Positions 45,597 to 54,034 of a stretch of 64,000 bases of DNA are shown here, piece by piece. Under the pieces are notes generated by a model. The model was not told the DNA's origin, made no database searches, and saw only the letters and a program-made list of their open reading frames with translations. Each line of letters starts with the position of its first letter. The first letter of the stretch is position 1. Location of the stretch: NCBI RefSeq assembly GCF_003097355.1, contig NZ_PYUI01000015.1:1-64000 (forward strand), given 5' to 3'. A program made the position numbers and the translations under genes. Source of the DNA: Arthrobacter sp. H-02-3 (GTDB lineage: Bacteria > Actinomycetota > Actinomycetes > Actinomycetales > Micrococcaceae).

Positions 45597-47399
45597 CTAC
45601 TTGGCGTACTGCGGCAGCCGGGCGGGTTCGCCGGTGGAGGGCTGGACGTTGAACGTGCGCAGCGTCTGGCTCATCACCGAACGGAACACCGGTCCGTTGG
45701 TGATTCCGTAGATGCTTCCCTTGGGTCGTTGCAGGACCACCTCCACAATAAACCGCGGATCGTCCATGGGCGCCATTCCGATGATGGAGGCGGTGAAGCC
45801 GCAAAAGCCCGATTTGCCGTCGTCGCAGGGCGATTCAGACGTACCCGTTTTGGCGCCCACCCGGTACCCGTCGATGGCGGCTTCCTTGATCTCGCCTTCG
45901 GTCACGGCGCTTTCCAGGATGTCGCGGACCTGCTTTGCGGTGTCCTTCGAGACGACCTGCTGCGGGTCCTTGGCAGGGACTTTTTCCTCGGTCCCGTCCG
46001 GGTCGATGTAGCTGTCGATCAGCCTCGGCTGGAGCATCACGCCGTCGTTGGCGATGCTTTGATAGGCCCGGACGGTCTGGAGGGTGGATTGGGCGACGCC
46101 CTGGCCGAAGAGGACGGTGTACTCCTGGCGGCCGTCCCACTGGTCGGCCGGGGTCAGGATGCCCTTGGACTCCGCCGGCAGGCCGATGTCCGGCGCCTCT
46201 CCGATACCGAACTTCCGCAGCCAGTCATAGCGCTGGTCCTTGCTCAGGCGCTGGCCCACCATGACGGTGCCGGTATTCATGGAATATCCCACGATTCCTG
46301 CCAGTGTGCGTTGCTCGGTGCCGTGCTCGAACGCGTCGCTGAAGGTTTGCCCGTCCACGGTGTAGGTCGGCGGAATCGTGAAGGTATCCAGCGGGCTGGA
46401 CTTGCCTTCCTGTATCACGGCCGCGGCGGTGATCATCTTCTCCACGGAACCGGGCTCGTACGCGGCGGTGACGGCCCGGACGCCGCGGTCCTGGGGACCG
46501 ACCTTGCCGGGGTCGTTGGGATCCGGGGCGTCGGTGTCCGCCATGGCAATGATGTTGCCGGTCTTGACGTCGGAGACAACGATGACGCCCCACTCGGCGC
46601 CGAGTTTGTCCTTCTGGCTTTGGATCGCCTGCTGGGAGAAGTACTGCAGGTCCGAGTTCAGCGTGAGCTTGATGTCCTTGCCGTTGACCGCGGGCGTCAA
46701 CTGGTCCACGCCGACGGGGATACGCAGGCCGTCCGCCCCGATTTCGAAGACGCGCTTGCCGGGCGTGCCTTTGAGGATGTCGTCCTGGGTCTGCTCGAGC
46801 CCGGCCTGTCCGGTGGTGCCGTCCTGGAGAAACCCGACGATCCCGCCGGCCACGGAGCCGTTGGGGTAGACCCGCTTGCTGGTGCCTTCGGTGACAATGC
46901 CGGGAATCTGCAGCTTCGATATCTTGTCTTCGACATCGGGTTTCAAGTCCTTGGCCACGATGTAGTAGCGCTTAGTGCCGGTGAGGGCATCGCGCAGGGC
47001 ATCGCGGTCCATGCCGAGCACTGACGCGAGTTCGGAGATGCCCTGATCCCGGGTGACTGTAACGAGTTCGTCCTTGCCGTTGACCGTTTGGAGCCGGCGG
47101 AAGGAATCGGTCTTGGTGTTGACGGTCTGGTCCACCACGATGTTGTAGCGGATGACGCTACTGGCCAGGACCGTGCCGGACGAATCGAGGATGCTGCCGC
47201 GCTCGGCGGGCAGCTCAACGGAGGTGAGCCGGTTATTGAGGGCAGCCTCTGCCATGCCCCCGACGTCCAGCCCCTGGACCATGAACAGCTTCCCGCCGAC
47301 CACCAGCAGCAGCGTCAGCATGATGCCGAGTCCCACGCGGAGCCGCCGGGTGGCGTTTGGGGCTTTCGCCTTGCTTGCCTTGCCGGAGTTCTGCGCCAC
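45597..47399 (-). CDS. ftsI: Septal peptidoglycan transpeptidase FtsI (PBP3-type)
   Basis: 600 aa, GTG 47399. It cross-links septal peptidoglycan with FtsW. A TM helix lies at ~21-44 (VGLGIMLTLLLVVGGKLFMV). The penicillin-binding dimerisation domain follows, including VELPAERGSILDSSGTVLAS. The transpeptidase motifs are GSVEKM (SxxK), SMNTGT (SxN) and GAKTGT (KTG). No PASTA repeat is present at its C-terminus. It is preceded by the FtsL-like gene by 41 nt. Confidence 0.96.
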   Translation of the reverse strand: MAQNSGKASKAKAPNATRRLRVGLGIMLTLLLVVGGKLFMVQGLDVGGMAEAALNNRLTSVELPAERGSILDSSGTVLASSVIRYNIVVDQTVNTKTDSFRRLQTVNGKDELVTVTRDQGISELASVLGMDRDALRDALTGTKRYYIVAKDLKPDVEDKISKLQIPGIVTEGTSKRVYPNGSVAGGIVGFLQDGTTGQAGLEQTQDDILKGTPGKRVFEIGADGLRIPVGVDQLTPAVNGKDIKLTLNSDLQYFSQQAIQSQKDKLGAEWGVIVVSDVKTGNIIAMADTDAPDPNDPGKVGPQDRGVRAVTAAYEPGSVEKMITAAAVIQEGKSSPLDTFTIPPTYTVDGQTFSDAFEHGTEQRTLAGIVGYSMNTGTVMVGQRLSKDQRYDWLRKFGIGEAPDIGLPAESKGILTPADQWDGRQEYTVLFGQGVAQSTLQTVRAYQSIANDGVMLQPRLIDSYIDPDGTEEKVPAKDPQQVVSKDTAKQVRDILESAVTEGEIKEAAIDGYRVGAKTGTSESPCDDGKSGFCGFTASIIGMAPMDDPRFIVEVVLQRPKGSIYGITNGPVFRSVMSQTLRTFNVQPSTGEPARLPQYAK

Positions 47400-47440
47400 G
47401 TTGAATCCTTGCTGCTTGCCTTGCTGGTGGTCAGTGAACG

Positions 47441-48151
47441 TTACTGTCCGGGAACCTTCTGCGCGGGGGCCGGAACCGAACCTCCGTGGAGTTCCGCGGC
47501 CGGAGCCGGTGCGGCGGGTGCGGCCGCCCCGGCCGCCGGTGCCTGAGCTGTGCCAGCCGGGACTCCGTCGGCCGTCTTGGTGTCAGCCGGGACTCCGTCC
47601 GTCGTTTTGGTGTCGGCCGGTTTGCGCTGGGCGAGCGGTTCCTTGTCCGAGACCGGCGGAACGACCGTGAGCTGCCCGGCGACAGCCGGCGCGGCGATGA
47701 CGGCGCCGGTGGCATCGCCCTTGACGGCCGGCTTGGCCTTGCCGGTGACGCTGAGGGTAGAGAGGTCGATCTGGCCCTTCGCAAGGGAAGCAACCATGCC
47801 CAGCTCGGTGGCTTTGGCCGCGAGGTTTTGCGGGGCGTCGAAGTTCTGCACCTGCTGCGTCAGGTCCTGGTTCTGCTTCGTCAGGGTGGTCTGCTCACCG
47901 CGGAGCTGGACCAGCTGGTACTGGGCGGAGGAGACGGAGATATTCAGGACCAGCACGGCCATGAGGGCAATCGCCAGGAAGCCGAAGCAGAGGACCACGA
48001 ACGGCGCGCGGCGCTTGCGGGGTGAGGAGCGGACCACCGACAGCGGAGTGCGCGACTTCCGGGTCTGGTCTTGGCCGGGTCGGAGGCCCGGCAGGGCGCG
48101 GGCGGTGGCGCCCTGGGCAACGGGGTAGCTGTTGACGGCGGCGTTGCTCAT
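47441..48151 (-). CDS. ftsL: FtsL-like division membrane protein with long disordered C-terminus
   Basis: 236 aa. It has a polar N-terminus, a TM helix at ~51-73 ([20 protein letters not shown]), and a coiled-coil (~78-110, [20 protein letters not shown]) followed by [16 protein letters not shown], as in actinobacterial FtsL. The final ~120 residues are Ala/Pro/Thr-rich and contain two copies of the 10-aa unit ADTKTxDGVP encoded by a 30-bp repeat at 47555-47614. The name is inferred from position and architecture. It overlaps rsmH by 4 nt (ATGA). Confidence 0.85.
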   Translation of the reverse strand: MSNAAVNSYPVAQGATARALPGLRPGQDQTRKSRTPLSVVRSSPRKRRAPFVVLCFGFLAIALMAVLVLNISVSSAQYQLVQLRGEQTTLTKQNQDLTQQVQNFDAPQNLAAKATELGMVASLAKGQIDLSTLSVTGKAKPAVKGDATGAVIAAPAVAGQLTVVPPVSDKEPLAQRKPADTKTTDGVPADTKTADGVPAGTAQAPAAGAAAPAAPAPAAELHGGSVPAPAQKVPGQ

Positions 48152-49146
48152 GCTGCTCTCCTGGCTTTGATGCGTTCGACGGCGCGCAACCGGGCGGAAG
48201 CTGCGCGTGGGTTTTCAGCGATTTCAGCGGGGGTGGGCACCTCGGTGCCCTTCGTGAGGGTCTTTAGTTCGGCTTTGTGCTCTTCGAGCTCAACCGGGAA
48301 GCCAAGCGGGGCAGAGGACTTCGAACCGGATTGGAAGAACCCCTTGACGATCTTGTCCTCCAGCGAGTGGTAGGACATGACGACGACCCTGCCACCCAGG
48401 GCGATGGCGTTGATGGCAGCCGGGATGGCGCGCTCCAGGACATCCAGTTCCTCGTTGACCTCGATCCGGAGCGCCTGGAAGGTGCGCTTTGCGGGGTGGC
48501 CTCCGGTCTTGGCTGCACCGGAAGGCACCACGGACCGGATCTGCTCGACGAGTTCACCGGTGGTGGTGAAGGGCTTCTCGGCGCGTGCGGCCACGATCCT
48601 GTTCGCGATGCGGCCGGCAAACTTCTCTTCGCCCCATTTCCGGATGATCCGGACGAGGTCTTCTTCGCTGTAGTTGTTGACGACGTCAGCGGCGGTCTGG
48701 CCGCGGCTGGTGTCCATCCGCATGTCCAGGGGTGCGTCGAACGAGTAGGCGAAACCCCGCTCCCGCTCGTCCAGTTGCAGGGAAGAGACGCCCAGGTCCA
48801 TGAGCACGCCGTGGACCTCGTCGAAGCCCAGCTCCTCAAGGACGTCAGGGATTTCGTCGTATACGGCGTGAACGAGGTCGGTCCGGTCCGCGAAGGGCGC
48901 CAAGCGCTCCCCCGCCAAGGCCAGGGCTTCCTCGTCACGGTCAATGCCGATCAGGTGGAGGTCCGGGAAGCGCTGAAGGAGGGCCTCGGAGTGGCCGCCC
49001 ATGCCAAGAGTCGCATCGATGACCACAGGGGTCTCGCCGCGGCTCCGGGCAGCTTCGATGCCGGGGGCCAACAAATTGATGCACCGGTCCTTGAGGACCG
49101 GCACATGGCGTTCGGACGTAGGCTTCGCCTGGTCGGGATCAGTCAT
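48148..49146 (-). CDS. rsmH: 16S rRNA (cytosine(1402)-N(4))-methyltransferase
   Basis: 332 aa from ATG 49146. It methylates C1402 in the 30S decoding centre using [37 protein letters not shown] (SAM-binding loop), [47 protein letters not shown] [20 protein letters not shown] and [15 protein letters not shown] are typical. A frame open further upstream begins in the repeat region and is not conserved. It belongs to the start of the division cluster. Confidence 0.96.
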   Translation of the reverse strand: MTDPDQAKPTSERHVPVLKDRCINLLAPGIEAARSRGETPVVIDATLGMGGHSEALLQRFPDLHLIGIDRDEEALALAGERLAPFADRTDLVHAVYDEIPDVLEELGFDEVHGVLMDLGVSSLQLDERERGFAYSFDAPLDMRMDTSRGQTAADVVNNYSEEDLVRIIRKWGEEKFAGRIANRIVAARAEKPFTTTGELVEQIRSVVPSGAAKTGGHPAKRTFQALRIEVNEELDVLERAIPAAINAIALGGRVVVMSYHSLEDKIVKGFFQSGSKSSAPLGFPVELEEHKAELKTLTKGTEVPTPAEIAENPRAASARLRAVERIKARRAA

Positions 49147-49172
49147 ACCTTCGTCCTTTCGTTGACCTTCGC

Positions 49173-49207
49173 GGTTGCGCGTTGCAGGTTGCTCGTTGCC
49201 AATTGCG
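49173..49207. repeat. Tandem 7-bp repeat, 5 copies, just upstream of rsmH
   Basis: Five consecutive 7-mers with the pattern nnTTGCn: GGTTGCG, CGTTGCA, GGTTGCT, CGTTGCC and AATTGCG, from 49173 to 49207. It lies 27 bp upstream of the rsmH ATG in transcription terms. Function is unknown. Confidence 0.6.
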
Positions 49208-49216
49208 GCTCTTACG

Positions 49217-49332
49217 CAACGTTCCTTGGTCCAGATCCCCATCCGCGCCTACCCTGCGCCGGCCTGGCTCCGGGGAAGTGAGCCAGGACAACAACCGGAT
49301 GGGCGGCTGGAGATCTCGATCAAGGAACGTTG
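49217..49332. repeat. 116-bp imperfect inverted repeat between mraZ and rsmH
   Basis: CAACGTTCCTTG (49217-49228) pairs with CAAGGAACGTTG (49321-49332). CCCATCCG (49238-49245) pairs with CGGATGGG (49296-49303). CCTGGCTC (49263-49270) pairs with GAGCCAGG (49280-49287). The whole element can fold into one branched or interrupted stem. It lies in the 210-nt gap between mraZ and rsmH, 24 nt after the mraZ stop, and may be a transcript-level structure or a dispersed repeat element. Confidence 0.7.
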
Positions 49333-49355
49333 TGAACTGTAGGTCTATTGGGGGT

Positions 49356-49784
49356 TCAGAGAATCCCCGGGATGGCGTCGTCGGTTTCCGAGAAGGCGGT
49401 TTCCTTTTCGGCCAGGTACTCACTCCATGCCTGGGCGTCCCAGATCTCCGCACGGGATCCTGCGCCGATGACGGCGAGTTCCCGGCCAAGACCTGCATAC
49501 TCCCGGAGCGCCGGCGGAATCGTCACGCGCCCCTGCTTGTCAGGTACCTCGTCCGAGGCTCCAGAGAGGAAAACACGGATGTAGTCACGTGCCTGCTTGG
49601 AGGAAATTGGAGCCTCCCGCATCTGCTCGTGAACCCGGCCGAATTCCGCCTCACTGAAGACGTAGATGCAACGTTCCTGGCCCCTTGTGAGAACCAGCCC
49701 GCCGGCAAGTTCCTCACGGAACTTCGCGGGGAGGATAATTCGACCTTTTTCGTCCAGACGTGGCGAATGTGTGCCGAGAAACAC
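49356..49784 (-). CDS. mraZ: Transcriptional regulator MraZ
   Basis: 142 aa, GTG 49784. It opens [20 protein letters not shown] and contains two AbrB-like SpoVT folds, the second with [18 protein letters not shown]. It binds direct repeats upstream of its own gene and represses the division cluster in studied species. It is the first gene of the dcw cluster here. The binding repeats are seen at 49849-49875. Confidence 0.95.
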   Translation of the reverse strand: MFLGTHSPRLDEKGRIILPAKFREELAGGLVLTRGQERCIYVFSEAEFGRVHEQMREAPISSKQARDYIRVFLSGASDEVPDKQGRVTIPPALREYAGLGRELAVIGAGSRAEIWDAQAWSEYLAEKETAFSETDDAIPGIL

Positions 49785-49848
49785 GGCCCACCGCCTGTCT
49801 GTTCTAGGAAGCCCAACGTCCCCTGTGCTGCCACTACCCTCTTACGTC

Positions 49849-49880
49849 CTCCACATTACTCCACATCGCTCCACAGTCAA
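49849..49880 (-). promoter_or_regulatory. mraZ promoter overlapping three MraZ-type boxes
   Basis: On the minus strand, TGTGGAG occurs three times with exactly 10-bp spacing (plus-strand CTCCACA at 49849, 49859 and 49869). A -35 TTGACT (49880-49875) and a -10 TAATGT (49858-49853), with a 16-nt spacer, overlap them. Direct repeats at 10-bp steps are the known layout of MraZ operators. The first gene, mraZ, starts 65 nt from the nearest box. Confidence 0.75.
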
Positions 49881-50096
49881 CGACACGCCCGGGATGTTTG
49901 CACAAATATGCGGATGTTTATCCCCTTTCTTCCCAGCATTTGCAGGGAAACAAGATTGGTGGGGGAAAGTGGAGGGATTTTGCTTGGAGTACCTCAGCCG
50001 GCGTTGGAGATTAAGGCCACAGGCCTGGCTCCGGCCCGAAACAATTCCGGGGAGCCCGTTTTGCATCCCGGCCACAGGGAAATTGCCGCTTTAAAT
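49881..50096. other. Intergenic stretch upstream of the mraZ promoter
   Basis: No gene is visible. It is AT-richer near 49890-49975 and contains a GTGGGGGAAAGTGGAGGG element at about 49960. It may hold upstream control sites of the mraZ promoter. The DUF3040 gene lies on the far side, pointing toward it. Confidence 0.5.
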
Positions 50097-50128
50097 GGCG
50101 AAAGACCCGCCGAAGCGGGTCTTTCGCC
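50097..50128 (-). terminator. Terminator-like hairpin after the DUF3040 gene
   Basis: GGCGAAAGACCCGC (50097-50110), loop CGAA, GCGGGTCTTTCGCC (50115-50128): a perfect 14-bp stem. It lies about 60 bp downstream of the DUF3040 stop. On the minus strand it is followed by ATTTAAA, so the T-run is weak. Confidence 0.6.
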
Positions 50129-50186
50129 GTCCGCCCGCAGACCGGTGGCGGAAAGTGGAGGGCCTACGCAGCCCTCACGGAGCAGT

Positions 50187-50552
50187 TCAGGATTCTCCCC
50201 GGTGCCGTTCGTCCCAGCGCTGTTCGAGATTGCTCATGAACGAACTCCTGGGTTTGCCCTGCTTACCGGCGCTCCTGCCCTTGCCAACACCCGTACTGCG
50301 CATCGTGGCGTAGTACACACCGGCGCCCATGACCACAAACCCCACTACGCCGACGAGGATGATTTGCGTCCAGACTCCCGTCAGCAACAACAGGACGCCC
50401 GCGAGAGTCGCGAGCACTCCGATGACGAGGTGACGGGTGGACCAAGAGCGGCCGGAGACTGATCCCATCGAACTGGCGAATTTGGGATCGTCCTCATTCA
50501 GCTGCTTCTCAAGTTGCTCAAGCAACTTCTGTTCGTGCTCCGAGAGCGGCAT
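50187..50552 (-). CDS. DUF3040 family membrane protein
   Basis: 121 aa from ATG 50552, behind GAGGAGGTCGTG. MPLSEHEQKLLEQLEKQLNE is the conserved DUF3040 opening. Two hydrophobic segments lie at ~41-60 (HLVIGVLATLAGVLLLLTG) and ~63-83 (IILVGVVGFVVMGAGVYYA). The C-terminus is basic. Its function is unknown. It lies between dinB and mraZ in many actinobacteria. Confidence 0.88.
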   Translation of the reverse strand: MPLSEHEQKLLEQLEKQLNEDDPKFASSMGSVSGRSWSTRHLVIGVLATLAGVLLLLTGVWTQIILVGVVGFVVMGAGVYYATMRSTGVGKGRSAGKQGKPRSSFMSNLEQRWDERHRGES

Positions 50553-50844
50553 CACGACCTCCTCAAGTCTGCCAACGTCGGGACTTGACGTGGCCATTGC
50601 CCTAAACCCCTAACGCCCGGGATTCCGAAGTGGTTCCCGTTCACCGCCATTGGTGAAAGGGGCGACTCAAAAGTCCCGTGCCAGCCTCAGGCGGCGAGGT
50701 CGTCACCCCAACGATCGATCCAGTCGTCCTAAACCCTAGGTATTAATAAGGATAGATTGTTGCGGCCCGTTCTGAAAGACAGTCTTAAGGCCCTGTCTGC
50801 GCTCTCAAGGCCATGGGCGTTGGTGCCGCGACGGGCCGGATGGC

Positions 50845-52131
50845 TCATTCGGTCGAGCCCCCGGGATCAAGGAGCCGCGCGGGTAGAACCGACTTATTCC
50901 CGAATTTGCGGGTGACCGCGTCGAGGGCTTGTTCGGCGGCGCGCCAGTTGTCGTCGCGGCGGTCCAGGCTGAGCTGCAGGGGCGCGTGGGCGGCCTCTTC
51001 CAGCTGTTCCGCCCGGATGCCGATGAGCCGGACTGTCATGGGCCGCTCGCCTACCGATTGCAGGAGCTGCACCGCCACGGCGTAGAGCAGCTGGGCGCTG
51101 TCGATCGGGGTGTTCACGGTGCGGCTGCGGGTAATGGTGGAAAAATCCGCGTAGCGCAGCTTCAGCGCCACGGTGCGGGCGTGCATGCCGGCGCCACGGA
51201 GGCGTTCCGCCGTCCGGTGCGAAAGCCGCAGCAGTTCGCGGTGGAGCAGGACGTCGTCGGCGGTGTCCGTGACGAACGTCTCTTCAGCCCCGATGCTCTT
51301 TTCCAGCCGGACCGGTGTCACGGGCCGCGGATCGATGCCCCAGGAGAGCCGGTAAACATGCTCTCCCGAGGCTCCCAGCAGTTTCCGCAGCGTGGGCAGG
51401 GGTGCCGCCGCGACGTCGGCCACGGTCCGGATACCCTTCCGGGCAAGGACCTCGACGGTCTTGCCGCCGACTCCCCAGAGCGCACTGACCGGAAGGCTGT
51501 GCAGGTACGGGACGGTGTCTTCGGGCCTGATCAGCATCAGCCCGTCCGGTTTGCAGCGGGTGGAAGCGATTTTGGCCACAAACTTGCTGGCGGCGATGCC
51601 CACCGAGGCCGTGATTCCCAATTCCCGGGACACACGGGCGCGGATCAGTTCGCCGATCTCCCGCGGCGGGCCGAGGCGACGGATGGCTCCCCCGACGTCC
51701 AGGAACGCCTCGTCCACGCTGAGCGGCTCCACGAGGTCGGTGATGGAACCGAAGATGGCCATGATCTGGCCGGACACCTCGTAGTAGAGCTTGTGGCGGG
51801 GCTCGATGATGACCGCCGAGGGGCACATGCGTGCCGCAACCGCCATGGGCATCGCTGACCTGACGCCGAACGCCCGGGCTTCATAGGAGGCGGAGAGCAC
51901 CACGGACCGGTCCGCCGGATAGCCGACAATCACGGGCTTTCCCTTCAGCCCGGGACGGCTGCGCAGCTCCACCGAGACGAAGAATGCGTCCATGTCAACG
52001 TGCATGATGCTGCTGCGCCGGAGGTCGCGCAGTGATTCGTCGCTGAGACGCGCCTGGGGCCGCATATTGGCGTGCACAGTTGGCTGCACTCCGCCCCTTG
52101 CTCCCTGGTGTTTGTCTGCGTCCGGCCCCAC
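50845..52131 (-). CDS. dinB: DNA polymerase IV (Y family)
   Basis: 428 aa if GTG 52131 is used; the Y-family core starts later, at MHVDMDAFFVSVELR. It is an error-prone translesion polymerase. Visible blocks are IVGYPADRSVVLSASYEARAFG, VEPLSVDEAFLDVGGAI (catalytic Asp/Glu), ITASVGIAASKFVAKIAS and LWGVGGKTVEVLARKGI (helix-hairpin-helix). The C-terminal little-finger domain follows. The true start could be a later Met around residue 23 or 42. SOS control was not checked; no LexA box was recognised. Confidence 0.92.
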   Translation of the reverse strand: MGPDADKHQGARGGVQPTVHANMRPQARLSDESLRDLRRSSIMHVDMDAFFVSVELRSRPGLKGKPVIVGYPADRSVVLSASYEARAFGVRSAMPMAVAARMCPSAVIIEPRHKLYYEVSGQIMAIFGSITDLVEPLSVDEAFLDVGGAIRRLGPPREIGELIRARVSRELGITASVGIAASKFVAKIASTRCKPDGLMLIRPEDTVPYLHSLPVSALWGVGGKTVEVLARKGIRTVADVAAAPLPTLRKLLGASGEHVYRLSWGIDPRPVTPVRLEKSIGAEETFVTDTADDVLLHRELLRLSHRTAERLRGAGMHARTVALKLRYADFSTITRSRTVNTPIDSAQLLYAVAVQLLQSVGERPMTVRLIGIRAEQLEEAAHAPLQLSLDRRDDNWRAAEQALDAVTRKFGNKSVLPARLLDPGGSTE

Positions 52132-52204
52132 GTCTTCAATCCTATGCCCGGGGACTGACTAAACTGGAGGCTGATTCCGCGTCGACACCAGGAGGAAAGT
52201 CCCT

Positions 52205-52738
52205 GTGAAGGTATTTGGACAGCACAAACGTGCCACGGCGGCCCTCGCGGCGGCGGGCACGTTACTGGCCTTGGCCGCATGCACGCCGGCCAGCACCGGG
52301 ACTCCGGCGGCGTCGTCGACGTCGACGTCGAGCTCTGCGGCATCGCCGCAATCCTCCACTACGGCTCCGCCCAGCCCCTCCGCGGAGCCTGGCACCTCAG
52401 CCACCGTCGGCGCGCTGGTTCCCGGCTTCCCGCAGACGCTCCTGCCGCTCATGCCCGCAGCCAAGGTGGTGTCCAGCAGCTTCGACAAGACCACCGTGCC
52501 GGCCACCGTGGCACTCGTCGGAAGCATTACGGCGCCGGCCGCCGACGTCTTGGCCTTCTACACCAAGGGGCTGGAGGCGCAGGGCTTCAAGGCCGTTCCC
52601 GGTGAAACCGTGGGCACGCTGCCTTCCAAGGACTTCCTTCGCGGCGACAACGAGACCGTGAACATCTCCGTCATGGAAACCGGTGGCGTGTCCACGTTCA
52701 CCATTGGCGCGAACGTCGCTGCCGAGTCCGTCAAGTGA
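52205..52738 (+). CDS. Putative lipoprotein
   Basis: 177 aa from GTG 52205 behind AGGAGGAAAGTCCCT. A lipoprotein signal peptide ends LALAAC (lipobox with Cys 26). A Ser/Thr/Pro-rich linker (~28-65) leads to a ~110-aa domain with no recognised family. The stop overlaps the polyprenyl synthetase start (GTGA), so both are probably co-transcribed and translationally coupled. It would be processed by LspA. Confidence 0.85.
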   Translation: MKVFGQHKRATAALAAAGTLLALAACTPASTGTPAASSTSTSSSAASPQSSTTAPPSPSAEPGTSATVGALVPGFPQTLLPLMPAAKVVSSSFDKTTVPATVALVGSITAPAADVLAFYTKGLEAQGFKAVPGETVGTLPSKDFLRGDNETVNISVMETGGVSTFTIGANVAAESVK

Positions 52739-53829
52739 CCCTCGCCGAACAGCTGCGACTCGAGCAGACGGCCTTCGTGGCCGCCGTCGCCGGCAAGCTC
52801 ACGGATTTCCTGACCAGCCGCCAGGCGGTCATGTCCTCGATCTCGCAGGACATCGATCCGCTCATGGGCTCGATCTCCAACCTGGTCACCGGCGGCAAGC
52901 GCCTCCGGGCCCTCATGTGTTATTGGGGTTGGCGCGGCGCCGGCGGGGAGGCTGGCGCGGCCGAGGTAGTGACGGCGGGCTCGGCCCTGGAGTTGTTCCA
53001 GGCCGCGGCCCTGATCCACGATGACATCATTGACCGCTCCGATACCCGGCGTGGCGGCCCCAGCGTCCACCGCCGATTCAGCGAACTGCACGAGACCCAG
53101 GGCTGGGCGCTGGACAGTGAGCGGTTCGGCCATGCCGCCGCCATCCTGACCGGCGATCTCTGCCTGTCCTTCAGCGAGGAATCGTTCACGGAAATCGGGC
53201 ACCGCGCCGCGTCCGGTAGCCCCGCGCGGCTGATCTTCAACCTCATGCGCGCCGAAGTGATGGCCGGGCAGTATCTGGACATCCTCGAAGAGGTCGCCGG
53301 GCCGCGGCGGGACCGCGCCGGTGCGGTCAGCCGGGCCCAGTCCATCATTCGGTTCAAGTCGGCCAAGTACTCCACTGAGCACCCGCTCGCGCTGGGGGGC
53401 GCCCTTGCCGGTGCCGGCGACGAGCTGCTGCGCGGCTATTCAGCTTTTGCCCTGCCGCTCGGCGAAGCGTTCCAGTTGCGCGACGACGTCCTTGGCGTCT
53501 TCGGCGACCCTGTCACCACCGGCAAACCTGCCGGTGACGATCTGCGCGAGGGCAAGCGCACGGTCCTGGTCGCGTTCGCCCTGGACCAGGCCTCGCCGGC
53601 CGAATCAGAGTTCATCGATGCCAAGCTCGGTAACCCCGAGCTCAGCGATGCCGACATTGCGGAGATCCGGCGGATCATCGTGGACTGCGGTGCGCTCCAG
53701 GCCACGGAAGTACTCATTGAGGAGTTCGGGAGGGCGGCCTTTGCCGCCCTGGACCTCCTGCCGCTGGAGGAGCTGCCCAAGACCGCGCTCCGCAAGCTGG
53801 CGGAAGCCACGGTCAGCCGCGCCGCCTGA
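52735..53829 (+). CDS. Polyprenyl diphosphate synthase (IdsA/GrcC type)
   Basis: 364 aa, GTG 52735. It condenses isopentenyl diphosphate with allylic diphosphates. The first Asp-rich motif is LIHDDIIDRSDTRRG (DDxxD) and the second is QLRDDVLGVFGD. GGKRLRALM and the Lys/Arg motifs around HRRFSELHE fit the trans-prenyltransferase family. Product length cannot be read from sequence. In mycobacteria the homologue idsA2 lies beside the Rv2175c gene, as here. Confidence 0.92.
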   Translation: MTLAEQLRLEQTAFVAAVAGKLTDFLTSRQAVMSSISQDIDPLMGSISNLVTGGKRLRALMCYWGWRGAGGEAGAAEVVTAGSALELFQAAALIHDDIIDRSDTRRGGPSVHRRFSELHETQGWALDSERFGHAAAILTGDLCLSFSEESFTEIGHRAASGSPARLIFNLMRAEVMAGQYLDILEEVAGPRRDRAGAVSRAQSIIRFKSAKYSTEHPLALGGALAGAGDELLRGYSAFALPLGEAFQLRDDVLGVFGDPVTTGKPAGDDLREGKRTVLVAFALDQASPAESEFIDAKLGNPELSDADIAEIRRIIVDCGALQATEVLIEEFGRAAFAALDLLPLEELPKTALRKLAEATVSRAA

Positions 53830-53872
53830 CCCGAGTCCCCGCCCCCGGACCCCGGGCCGGGAAGACGCGAAA

Positions 53873-53911
53873 CGGGCCGTGCACAACGACATACGCTGCA
53901 CACGGCCCGCA
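53873..53911 (+). terminator. 13-bp hairpin after the polyprenyl synthase gene
   Basis: CGGGCCGTGTGCA (53873-53885) pairs perfectly with TGCACACGGCCCG (53899-53911) around a 13-nt loop. It lies 44 bp after the stop codon. There is no T-run, so it may need Rho or another factor. Confidence 0.55.
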
Positions 53912-53927
53912 ACTGCCAAAACACGAC

Positions 53928-53960
53928 GCGTTAAATACGCGTTAATTACGTGTTAAACAG
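53928..53960. repeat. Three 11-bp tandem repeats
   Basis: ACGCGTTAAAT (53928), ACGCGTTAATT (53939) and ACGTGTTAAAC (53950) follow one another with an exact 11-bp period. They lie in the gap between the convergent polyprenyl synthase and Rv2175c-type genes. The 11-bp step places each copy on nearly the same DNA face. Confidence 0.7.
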
Positions 53961-53964
53961 GACT

Positions 53965-54027
53965 GGCAGTCATGAAGACGACCGGACCTCGTTGAGGCTG
54001 CCGGTGCGATCAGTTCATGACTGCCAG
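53965..54027. repeat. Nested inverted repeat between convergent genes
   Basis: CTGGCAGTCATGAA (53965-53978) pairs perfectly with TTCATGACTGCCAG (54014-54027). Inside, ACCGG pairs with CCGGT and CCTC with GAGG around GTT. It begins 8 bp downstream of the Rv2175c-type stop on the minus strand and could end that transcript or form a stable RNA 3' end. Confidence 0.7.
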
Positions 54028-54034
54028 GGTGCTC

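Noticed and set aside
42744..47024. Very long open frame (about 1,400 codons) on the plus strand across murE, murF and ftsI
   Set aside because: It is antisense to three clear mur/fts genes. High GC makes long antisense open frames common; the predicted protein is Gly/Arg/His/Val-rich with no family pattern.
52190..52200. RNase P RNA-like GAGGAAAGTCC motif
   Set aside because: The rest of the RNase P RNA is not present; the motif is simply the ribosome site (AGGAGGAAAG) before the lipoprotein gene.
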